Shown piece by piece: positions 20,621 to 28,207 of a stretch of 32,542 nt of DNA (positions are counted from its first letter, which is position 1; the number at the start of each line of letters is the position of its first letter). Both the position numbers and the translations under genes were made by a program. Origin of the DNA: Chara braunii (lineage: Eukaryota; Streptophyta; Charophyceae; Charales; Characeae); NCBI GenBank assembly GCA_003427395.1, contig BFEA01000003.1, positions 9,593,230 to 9,625,771 of the forward strand, in the 5' to 3' direction. Under the pieces are notes generated by a model, which saw only the letters and a list, made by a program, of their open reading frames with translations, was not told the DNA's origin and did not search any database.

Positions 20621-20815
20621 TTCTAGCAGCTCCTCCCTGCAGTGCCAGATTACCCATAGGTGCCTGCGCACTAGAGAGAGAAAGAGAGAGAACTCAATAA
20701 ACAATGGTCTAGAGGTGTTTCATATCGCAGAGTTACCACATTTCCAATGCACCCGTAGTGTGCAGCAGACCTTCTACCTCCTCCCTGCAGTGCCAGATTA
20801 CCCATAGGTGCCTAC

Positions 20816-20878
<63 letters not shown>

Positions 20879-20957
20879 CAATAAACAATGTAGTAGAGGT
20901 GTTTCATATCGCAGAGTTACCACATTGCCAATGCGCCCGTAGTGTGCAGCAGACCTA
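20621..20957. repeat. Tandem duplication of a ~150-bp unit with GA microsatellite
   Basis: Unit 1 is about 20621-20773 and unit 2 about 20774-20957. Each contains the LINE block encoding SLQCQITHRCL, then a GA run, then CTCAATAAACAATG, GAGGTGTTTCATATCGCAG and GTAGTGTGCAGCAGACC. The GA run is short and impure in unit 1 (20672-20691) and about 57 bp of pure GA in unit 2 (20820-20876). That difference accounts for the length change. Confidence 0.9.
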
Positions 20958-21072
20958 CCTCACTCTACTCAGTCTGTCTAAGAGTGTGCACCCCTCTCGA
21001 TATAAACTCCATTGCCTCCCCTCCATCAAGTACTTCGTGATTAACACGTTTCCCGAATGGGGTCTACTACAG

Positions 21073-21224
21073 ACTGGTTGGTAGACCGGTCAACACTGGA
21101 ACTGGTTGGTTGACCGGTCAACACTGGGGTCAACACTGGAACTGGTTGGTAGACCGGTCAACACTGGAACTGGTTGGTAGACCAGTCAACACTGGAACTG
21201 GTTGGCAGACAGGTCAACACTGGA
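21073..21224. repeat. 28-bp minisatellite derived from LINE coding sequence
   Basis: Five full units start at 21073, 21101, 21141, 21169 and 21197, with a 12-bp partial unit at 21129-21140. Each begins ACTGGTTGG and ends TCAACACTGGA (or GGG). The last unit reads directly into the LINE frame as NWLADRSTLE, so the unit is a piece of the zf-RVT region. The unit is not a multiple of three and would shift the frame each time. Confidence 0.9.
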
Positions 21225-21383
21225 ACTGAGGGGTCTCCTGCTCTGTTGGTGTAAGAAGTGTTTGAATGCTTTTCCTAAAAGGAAGGTTAGCGAAACGATC
21301 GAACACCTCTTCTTATCTTCCCCAATGGGGGCACTATTATGGAGAGTGACAATATTGTGGAGATGGTGGAATAGGATGTGGCT

Positions 21384-22197
21384 TTAAACCACCAGTACCT
21401 TTCCCTGCTTGAAAAACAATTCCGCGCTGGGTTACGCGGAAGCCAAGCTGGATCGGGCTGCCATTGATAAATTTCGTAGGTGGCCCGTTTTCCGCTTCAG
21501 GCCTTTCGTTCTGCCCGCGGCCGATACATGCGAAAGGTAATGGCGGTTTAAAGCAAACTGCTCGAGACCTGGGAGAAATGCAGTCCTTTAAACTATTTGG
21601 ACCCAAAGGTGCACCCATGAGTGGGAGGATGTGTGGATTGCAGGGCAACAGAGCTATCAAGTCATCACTGACTATGTACAGACCGCTATATCAAATGAAT
21701 GGACAAAAATGAGTGAAAAATGTTAAACAGTCAAATCAGTTGAATGAACAGACATCTTTGGACCATCGGTACGTTTCCCAGCCATTTTGCAGCCACGATG
21801 CACGCTGGTGCGTCAGGCAGGATGCACCGGGGTGTCGTTTCGCCCGAAATCCATCCAGGCAAAGAGGGCCTTGCACGCAACCCATTTGGCCCGGATGGAT
21901 TTCAGGTGAAATGACAACCCGTTGTATCCTTCCCGACGCACCAGCATGCGCCATGCGTTTCTGCAAAATGGGTGGGAAACATACTGGTGGTTTAGTTAAG
22001 GAATTGGCAGACGAATGGGTTGGGGGATCATTAAAGGGGTCTGGGGCAGAAAGTACACTGTCAGAGGGAATTGTGGCAGAAACCCATTTTGCCAGGATGA
22101 ATTTCAGGTGAAATGACACCCCGGTGTATCCTTCCCTGCTCACCAGCATGCACTGTGCGTTTCTGCAAAATGCGTGGGCAACGTACTGGTGGTTTAA
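21384..22197. mobile_element. Second TTAA-flanked inverted-repeat element, 806 bp
   Basis: The element spans 21388-22193 between TTAA at 21384-21387 and 22194-22197. Termini are ACCACCAGTACC on the left and ACCACCAGTACG (reverse complement) on the right. Start, length and TTAA context parallel the element at 2912-3753, but the interiors are not obviously alike. It interrupts a LINE fragment exactly at its left end. It contains a foldback (21757-21994) whose right arm ends in another ACCACCAGTA terminus, and its right part is duplicated in tandem. An alternative is that the true unit is the foldback and the outer match is partial. No coding sequence was recognised between 21400 and 21750. Confidence 0.5.
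21757..21994. repeat. Foldback: ~105-bp imperfect inverted repeat
   Basis: The left arm (21757-21860) and the reverse complement of the right arm (21889-21994) share GTTTCCCA(G/C)CCATTTTGCAG, GC(A/G)(C/T)GCTGGTGCGTC and GAAATCCATCC in the same order, with a spacer of about 28 bp. The right arm ends in the ACCACCAGTA-type terminus followed by TTAG/TTAA. Confidence 0.8.
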
Positions 22198-22283
22198 TTA
22201 AGGAATTGGCAGACAAATGGGTTGGGGGATCAGAAAAGGGGTCTGTGGCCGAAAGTACACTGTCAGGGAAATGTGGCAGAAAC
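21880..22283. repeat. Two tandem copies of a 202-bp unit
   Basis: Units at about 21880-22081 and 22082-22283 are offset by 202 bp at several anchors (TTCAGGTGAAATGACA, TTTCTGCAAAATG, TACTGGTGGTTTA, GAATTGGCAGAC, GAAAGTACACTGTCAG). Each unit includes one foldback arm, the ACCACCAGTA terminus and about 90 bp beyond it. Confidence 0.9.
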
Positions 22284-23261
22284 ACAGAGTTTACAGTTGG
22301 TACTATTCAAAGACTCGACTGGCACCTAGATCTGTCCATCCTGATGAGACCTGCGTTCAAATTCCCAGGCCCATTTCCTCCTTGTGAAAATTCCCTAGTA
22401 GAGTTGTCCTTGTATGCACTGGAACAGTAGACATGTGACAGCCTGTTCTGATATGGAATGGTAAATCTATGAACGGAACGGATTCCGTTAGAAACTCTTC
22501 TCTTGCAATGCCATGTCTTTTTTTTTACGCTGGGAAGTTCATCGGTCAATCCCCTGGGGTCTACCCAGGGCTATCAATGCTGATATTCAACCTTGTGAAA
22601 ACTTTCCTTCAGAAGTTGGGCCCGTGTCCCAGCACGTGACGTGATGCTTCCCACAAGTAGATCGGATCTTGTGTGGCAAAAAAAGAGGGATGTGCCCGGT
22701 ATGTGCAGAGTGTTCACATTTTTCGATACGATTAACTTAGGTATGACATGGTTATCTGCATAGAGGTAGTCCAGGAGGCATAGTGAGCTACCTGAAGAAC
22801 CAAATGGCGGAACTTCCAAGTCTGAATCCTAACTCTACAACAACCTGGGCATTTCAATTTTAAACATAAAAAGTTAAAAACTAAAGGCGAATTCTCGATA
22901 TGGCATACTACCAGAATTCACGGCAAACTAGGTTCATAAGTCGGTTTTAGCAATATCTGTAGCTACTAACTGCGCTCTTGAGCAGTCTTAACAGAGTAGA
23001 ATGGTAATGGAGCGGATGTGACGCCCACAAGGTCTCCAAACGTAATGATCAAACCACAACTGTTGTCCACCCTGGGCCGCGACAGCTTTCTGCAAGCTTT
23101 TAAGTGCACCGACTTTGGCAATTTTTCGCGGTCAGAATGGTTTATCACCCCCAATTTTTCGCAGCCAGAAGCTTCTGAAGAAAATCAGGGGTGTAGATTG
23201 AGTGCTGATCTTTTCGAGAAAAAACTAATTATGAACGCCCAATAAAACTTTTTTTTTTTGT
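22284..23261. other. Dispersed repeat pieces, no gene
   Basis: 22566-22670 is a diverged copy of the 8760-8890 repeat (ATCAATGCTG, TTCA(G)AAG, CAGCACGTGACG). 23040-23200 has patches (GTGCACCGACTTTGGCAATT, TTTTTCGC) related to 29740-29800 (GTGTGCTGACTTCGGTGG, TTTTTCGG). No coding frame was recognised. Confidence 0.4.
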
Positions 23262-23275
23262 TTAAACCACCACTA
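23262..23275. repeat. Isolated TTAA-element terminus
   Basis: TTAA at 23262-23265 followed by ACCACCACTA, the same end motif as the TTAA elements but with C in place of G at the eighth position. It abuts the terminal sequence of the LTR retrotransposon directly. The same C variant occurs at 29528-29543 in the opposite orientation. Confidence 0.5.
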
Positions 23276-23321
23276 TGCAATCAGACTCGTCTTCTTTCTT
23301 ACTTAGCATGCATGAAACAGA
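23276..23321 (-). repeat. LTR terminal sequence, 3' copy
   Basis: Identical except for one base to 26689-26734. On the minus strand it runs from TGTTTCATGCATGC to GAGTCTGATTGCA, so the 44-bp core itself has TG/CA ends. Similarity stops abruptly after the shared AAACAGA. Confidence 0.8.
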
Positions 23322-23405
23322 GACCTGTTCTTCTAGCTGTTGCGCCTTCACTAACCTTGCAAATGCAGGAGCGCTGAGGCAGCAATGTGCTAAGGGGTTG
23401 TCCAC

Positions 23406-24041
23406 TCATGACACATGTAACAGACGAGCAGTCTTAACTTCACCTGGCGGACTAGGGAGCCTACACTCGTGCTCTCTTACATGGAGTGTGGATCTTGCTG
23501 CCTCTCCCCAGTCCATTCCTAGAACCATATCGAACAGGAGGTTGTCCTCTACGAGGAGAGTCAGGGAATGGAGAACTCTCTCTACCTTCCCATCTTTTAC
23601 TAGGCGGAAATATGCCTGGACTCCCTCGACGTAATCCTCGACTCGCATAGTGCAATTATCTGCGAGGGTACTGACTATGGGCTCTTCTAGCTTTTGGACC
23701 TTTAGATTTAGCTTCAGCTTCCGCAACGCTTTTCGACTGATATAACTACGGGTGGCCCTACTATTTATAAGGGCCCTTACTCTTCCTCTAAAGACCTCTA
23801 CGTCTACTAGTACTAGCTGTCCCTTTCCATCCTTTCGCATCTTGGCCCAGGCTGGCATCCTTTCCTTTAATTCTTCTACAAGACCTGTGAGGGAAGTGCC
23901 TAGTGAGACTCTGACACAAGCAGTCTCCGGACAGCTACCTAGGCACTGGCCAACAACCTCTACCATAGACACGTGGTTTGGGAGTTTTTCTATGGTGCGC
24001 GCACTCTTTTCCACATGGTATAGGGGTAAGGGCAGTTGCAA
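23406..24041 (-). pseudogene. Retropepsin (aspartic protease) of the LTR element, active site lost
   Basis: The enzyme normally cleaves the gag-pol polyprotein. The fold is recognisable: VRALINSRATRSYISRKAL corresponds to the active-site loop, normally xLIDSGATxSYIS, and the later DMVLGMDW is the conserved C-terminal hydrophobic-Gly motif. The catalytic D-S-G is N-S-R (codons AAT AGT AGG near 23757-23765). Both changes are G-to-A on the coding strand, so the enzyme should be inactive. It is in the same frame as gag, separated from it by one TAG codon (24045-24047). It stops at 23406 with no RT after it. The fold assignment is firm; the cause of the changes is inference. Confidence 0.85.
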
Positions 24042-24044
24042 CCC

Positions 24045-25133
24045 CTACCAGCGGTTGCCTTTTGCTGCCTTTGCAGCAGCTCGCCAAGCATCTCTATACT
24101 TGGGGCAGTACTTGATAATATGCCCCGGATCACCACAGAAAATGCACTGATCCGCATCTATTCTCTTTTTCCACAAGGTCTGTTCTAATCCCAACGATTC
24201 CCAGAATCTGCCTTGCAGCAGACCTGGGTGCCATTCACCCCTCCTGGGAGGTGATGAGTTGAAACAAGAGCGGTTTTGCGGGGGACCTTGACCCCTGCCT
24301 CCCTCTTGGCGGTTTCCTCGACCGCCAACCCCCTGATCGCCCTGTCCCCGATCACCATAGGCCCGACCCCCTTGGCCTTGGCCTCTTCCTCTTCCTTGCG
24401 GCCTCCCTCCAACCCCGACAACAACATAAGTCCTCCCTTGACTACTGCCATTGTCCTCCTCCTCTAGGCCCCACTCTATTTGACTGTAGGGGACCTCTTC
24501 TATACCACCTTCATCTTTGTGCCAGAAGGTAGACGCTGGCATGAACAGGGCTTCGAAAGTCACCACTTCCCTACTCAAAGTATCGTAGGTCATGGTAAAC
24601 TCTTTACTCTTTTCAAAAAAGTGCTCGCACAAAGGCTCGGGCATGGCAGGATAGAACGATTGGACCAGTTGGGTCTCAGTGACCCCATGGCCAGGGACGA
24701 CAACCAACTCATCCATGACGCCCTTGAGTGCCCTAACACTCTTCCATTGACGAGAGTGGACGGTTTGCAGTTTGTCGGAAGCTCTAATTCCTCTCGTGGC
24801 GTCTGCAAATCTCTCACACAACAACTTCAAAAATTCATTGAGGGGGGTGATAATGGAATAAGCCACCATATCGTTTTTGCACTTAGCTGCGGGGGCGAGT
24901 GATCTGGCGAAGCTTGCTGCTTCGTCCTTGAGAGCATGGAAGGCGATAAGAACTTGCTCCAAGATCTTCTGGAGGTGAACATAGGAGTTAACGTTCACCT
25001 CCCAGTTGTCAAAGCTTTCCCCCTTTTTCCCACTATAGGAATCAGGGAATTTCACTTTGACTGGGTCTCTACGCGACGTACTTCCTCCTCCTTTGGAGCT
25101 GCCAGTTTGGCACCCTCTATGGTGCCCGTGCAA
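24045..25133 (-). pseudogene. Gag: capsid-like region and CCHC nucleocapsid knuckle
   Basis: Gag forms the virus-like particle and packages element RNA. Residues about 25-190 (KVKFPDSYSGKKGESFDNWEVNVNSYV ... LIAFHALKDEAASFARSLA ... FLKLLCERFAD ... SARALKG-like KSVRALKGVMDEL) match the retrotransposon gag/capsid pattern. A Gly/Arg/Gln-rich stretch follows. Then CIFCGDPGHIIKYC gives a canonical C-x2-C-x4-H-x4-C knuckle at about 24105-24146. The 362-codon frame ends in TAG, and the protease continues in the same frame. The N-terminal coiled-coil part lies upstream in other frames (25234-26020), so the gene is frameshifted. The annotated start at 25133 is only where this frame opens, not a real initiation site. 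Confidence 0.85.
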
Positions 25134-25233
25134 AAGCGCTATGTGTTTTCTACTCTCGCCTTCATCTCTGTGCCTACATGCATCATCATCTCGCGCGCGA
25201 ACTTTCTAAAGCCCAACCGTATAGACTGTAAGG

Positions 25234-26020
25234 CTATATCCTGCCCCCTAACGAACTGATATTGTTCCTAGCCATAACCTCCATCTTCCCCTGCAAGTCT
25301 GCCTGCCCTTCCATTTGCTTTCTCTGCTTCTCCACCACCCTCAACTCTTTCGCCATCTTATCTGCCACCTCCATTCGTTGCCTCTTCTCCCTTGTGAGGC
25401 GTAATTTCCACGCCAACTTCTTTTCTTCTTCCATTGTCTGGCAGCGTAGGGGGTCTTCTTCTGCATCTAGCTCTCTTATCACCGCCTCCTGTTCTGCCCT
25501 GAGGACATACTTCTTCTTCTTCTCCAAGGGACAGATTTGCGACCCATTAAGTCACCTTCTTCTCCATCCATTATTCTTCTTGCTTTGTGCCACTTGACTC
25601 CCCCTTTTCCCTCCTGACGTTTCTTACCAAGGACACTTTTCCTCCACTTCTTCTTCTTCTTCCACTGCCTTTAGCTTTTCTTCCTCTTCCTTCTTCAACC
25701 TCTCCATCTCCTCTTCCAACTGTTTCTTCTTCGCCGCGTGCTCCTCCCATAAGGCCAACTTCTTGGTCTGCTTCACCAGCTCTCTCTTCTCTTTCTTGGC
25801 CTTCTGCTCGGCCAAAATCTTCGCGGCCTCCTCCTCCTGCTCCGTGGTCTAAGAAGTGGTCCCAGTACCACCCCTCGTCTGGACTGTACACGAAAACGTG
25901 TGCCAGAAACCTAAGGGAAACAGGAGACGCCAAAGGGTCCCCAAAGGAATAACCCAACGAGTAAGCCGTATATCGGGTAGTCATCCATGGTGTGTGGTGC
26001 ACAACAGTAAGTTGTTCCAC
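25234..26020 (-). pseudogene. Gag N-terminal coiled-coil region, split by frameshifts
   Basis: Three minus-strand pieces in order from 26020: a start region with TTRYTAYSLGYSFGDP and SPDEGWYWDHFL; then 25815-25624, an E/K-rich coiled coil (EQKAKKEKRELVKQTKKL, AAKKKQLEEEMERLKKEEEE); then 25527-25234, a second E/K/R-rich helix (EQEAVIRELDAEEDPLRCQ, MARNNISSL). The first lies in a different frame from the other two, and these two differ in frame from the capsid part at 25133. Read together they form one long polar N-terminal domain of the gag polyprotein. The frames are long, but joining them requires at least two indels. Confidence 0.7.
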
Positions 26021-26397
26021 TCCTCACCACTTAGACCTACCCAATGACTGACAACTGACTCTCTAAGGACTACATAATCCCCTTAGGACCCTGTTAACTA
26101 TGGTCTCTAGCCTAGACCCACTTCTAAATCTGTCACTACAGGACTTTACTGCTGATCAGGAGGCATTTAAGGAGATCCCGCATAACTCCTCAAGAATTCT
26201 TTAACGTCGCAAACAGGTCGACGCGATCAGCAAGTCCTCTCAAGACTTAGACAGCTGGTTGTGCAGCCCACGGCTCGGATTTTGGGCCAACCATGCCACA
26301 CTGAGCAGCCCGCCGGTCTGTACCGGTCCTTGGGAGGGTTAGGCCTCCGGGACGTGTCAGTCGTCAGACATGGTACTTCACAACCAATCTTGTATGG

Positions 26398-26398
<1 letters not shown>

Positions 26399-26470
<72 letters not shown>

Positions 26471-26481
26471 GTCGTCGTCGT
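26399..26481. repeat. CT microsatellite followed by GTC triplets
   Basis: About 69 bp of pure CT (26399-26467), then GTC units to 26481. It lies in the leader between primer-binding site and gag of the minus-strand LTR element, where it reads as a GA purine tract. Confidence 0.95.
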
Positions 26482-26672
26482 TTTCTGTGCAGGTGCGCGG
26501 TGTCTTCCTGCAGCGGCGCAGCTATGGCGGACCCTTCTTCCTCAATGGCGCGGCTGCTGCTATGGCGCCCAACTTGCGCTTCTTCTCTTCGCGCTATGGA
26601 GCACTGCTGATGTGGCGCCGGACTGGCGACTCTTCTTCCTCCTCACGACGATGGGGGGTGGAACAGCGGGAA

Positions 26673-26687
26673 CCTGCTCTGATACCA
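26673..26687 (-). promoter_or_regulatory. tRNA-iMet primer-binding site of the LTR element
   Basis: On the minus strand the sequence reads TGGTATCAGAGCAGG. TGGTATCAGAGC is the classic plant LTR-retrotransposon site complementary to the 3' end of initiator methionine tRNA, where minus-strand DNA synthesis starts. It lies one base after the CA end of the LTR terminus (26689), as expected. Confidence 0.85.
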
Positions 26688-26688
26688 A

Positions 26689-27520
26689 TGCAATCAGACT
26701 CGTCTTCGTTCTTACTTAGCATGCATGAAACAGATGGCAATCACACTGGCGACAAACCCCCACACCAACTCAGAGAAATCGTGGCCGAGAACACAGTTCA
26801 GATTCAACTTGCTTCAAAATGGCTATGGCGACTGTGCGCCCTCACAACTACTTTCCACGCTGTATCCTCGTCAACAGTTCACACGCACGCTACACTGGAT
26901 CTCCCTGGATGTCCCACCCACGCTCACCACTCACTGCACACTCATACACAAACACGGTGTAGGCTATCTCTAACCTAGCGCAGCTATGGCTGCTCGCTAC
27001 CTCTACCGCTACTAGCGGCTATGGCAGCGTCGTCTCCCTCACGGCCCTCTTCTCCCTCGGGCACCTACAGACCTCCTTGCACAAGTCGTTCTGGCAGCAC
27101 TTCGGCACGGCTCGCAGTCTGAATGAATGAATCACTGGACGCTGCCTCTTGACTTGTACTCTTGTTGGTCGCTGGTCTGCTCCTTTCCACCAGGCCCAGG
27201 GTGCACACGGTCCCACATGGTACTTCATGTGTTGACAAAGTGAGACTGGGACTGGGTACCGCTGACTGGGCAAAGTTGGACTACCCACTTGCCCACTTGC
27301 CTCTGGTCCAACGTGAACAATTCGAAAGGCCGCTTCCGGACCTTCCAGAAGTCTGTGGACTTGGCCCTTCCGGACTGTAGCAGCTACGACTTGACCTTTC
27401 AGGACTGTAGCAGCCACGATTCCTACACAACTATGACCCCTACGTGACAGATCTTCGGATTGAAACCCGACCACTGCACAGGCCTACGACAGACAACAGT
27501 CAATTATCAGGACACAGGTC
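26689..27520 (-). mobile_element. Presumed 5' LTR of the gag element
   Basis: The right-hand (low-coordinate) end is fixed by the primer-binding site. The other end is not defined, because the 3' side keeps only 46 bp of this sequence for comparison. Words such as GCTATGGC, ACTGGGACTGGG and paired GACTGTAGCAGC (27372-27418) are also seen in the 30690-31600 region in the same orientation. This suggests that region is a diverged LTR of a related element. Length and promoter elements cannot be called. Confidence 0.4.
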
Positions 27521-27568
27521 ACGGGTTCAAACACACGGGTCGACTTGATACTGTACACGGGTGAGGAC

Positions 27569-27640
27569 AGGGTCTAGGGATCGAGCCCTGGGATCTACAT
27601 CTGCTACTGCAAAGGTGTTAACCGTTTCAACTACCTTTGA
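27569..27640 (-). other. Weak tRNA-like (SINE head) remnant
   Basis: On the minus strand TAGTTGAAACGGTTAACACC (A-box-like, 27613-27632) is followed by CCCAGGGCTCGATCCC (B-box-like, 27577-27592). GGTCACGGGTTCAAAC, another B-box-like word, lies on the plus strand near 27517-27532. No body or tail was recognised. Confidence 0.3.
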
Positions 27641-27679
27641 CAGGCAAACACAAAGTCCATCTAGTAGCCTACTCCTGAA

Positions 27680-28080
27680 AACACGGGGCTCGGGGCAGGG
27701 TTGGAGGCCGACAAAAAAAAAAAGAAAAAAAAGAAGGAAAAAAAAAAGAGAAAACAAAGAGTCCCCACTCCAGGGACGTGGGGGAAGGCTTTCACAAGGG
27801 TGGAAGTTACAGCAGTGGTTTTTGGAATGTATGGCTACTACGTCGGGAAACAGATTGCAGTTCGTTTTTCTTTTTGTTTTTGTTTTCAATTTGTTGTAGT
27901 GCCCTGCCAGCCAGGCAGGGCGTATTTCACTCGTGGCACGTAACTGTCTGACTGCTGTAGCATCATGTATCCGCCCTCAATCACAGCATAAGGGATTCCC
28001 TTTTTTTTTTGTTGCTACTCTGTTTTTTTCCCGTACACGCCCTCACTGAGGGCACAGTCACACGAGCACCTCATAGAAAG
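27680..28080 (-). repeat. Diverged, inverted relative of the first TTAA element's interior
   Basis: On the minus strand it carries GCCCTCAGTGAGGGC, TACGCCCTGCCTGGCTGGCA, then an A-rich run, a CATTC block, a T-rich run and TCGGCCTCCAACCCTGCCCC. These follow the same order as 3136-3152, 3445-3465 and 3600-3700 in the 2912-3753 element. The TTAA-type ends are absent here. Confidence 0.5.
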
Positions 28081-28207
28081 TATCTGGTGGTTATCAAGGA
28101 GTTCAGGAAGTCTCTTTTTTTTTTCTTTTTTTTCCCCCCTTGTGATGACCTGACCAAACACGGACTGAGACACACAGCTGAGTTCTGAGTTTTGCTCATG
28201 GACTGAA

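Larger units (their letters stand above)
20585..21380 (+). mobile_element. Third LINE fragment (zf-RVT region), expanded by internal repeats
   Basis: Translated blocks match the first LINE: LRKNCKAKP...SLQCQITHRCL (20600-20670) against FREQKSKP...SLQWQIAHRCL, and NWLADRSTLE...WCKKC...ETIEHLF...WRWWNRMW (21197-21380) against DWLADRITLE...WCQRC...ETIEHIF...WRWWDRIW. The last zinc ligand Cys is Ser here (LFLSSP versus IFMQCP), so the finger is broken. Between the blocks, where the first LINE has only two or three codons, this copy carries about 500 bp of duplicated sequence, a GA microsatellite and a 28-bp minisatellite. At 21380 the LINE is cut by a TTAA-flanked element end. Same orientation as the first LINE. 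Confidence 0.75.
23276..26734 (-). mobile_element. LTR retrotransposon with gag and protease but no RT/integrase, minus strand
   Basis: Minus-strand order from the right: LTR end (26689), primer-binding site, leader with a GA-type purine tract, gag (26020-24045), retropepsin (24041-23406), then a repeat of the LTR end at 23276-23321. Retropepsin plus a CCHC gag is typical of Ty3/gypsy-like or TR-GAG-type elements. RT, RNase H and integrase are missing: only 84 bp separate the protease stop from the repeated terminus. The repeated terminus is 46 bp with one mismatch and reads TG...CA on the minus strand. Either pol and most of the 3' LTR were deleted, or the element is a gag-only non-autonomous type. 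No target duplication could be confirmed. Confidence 0.75.
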
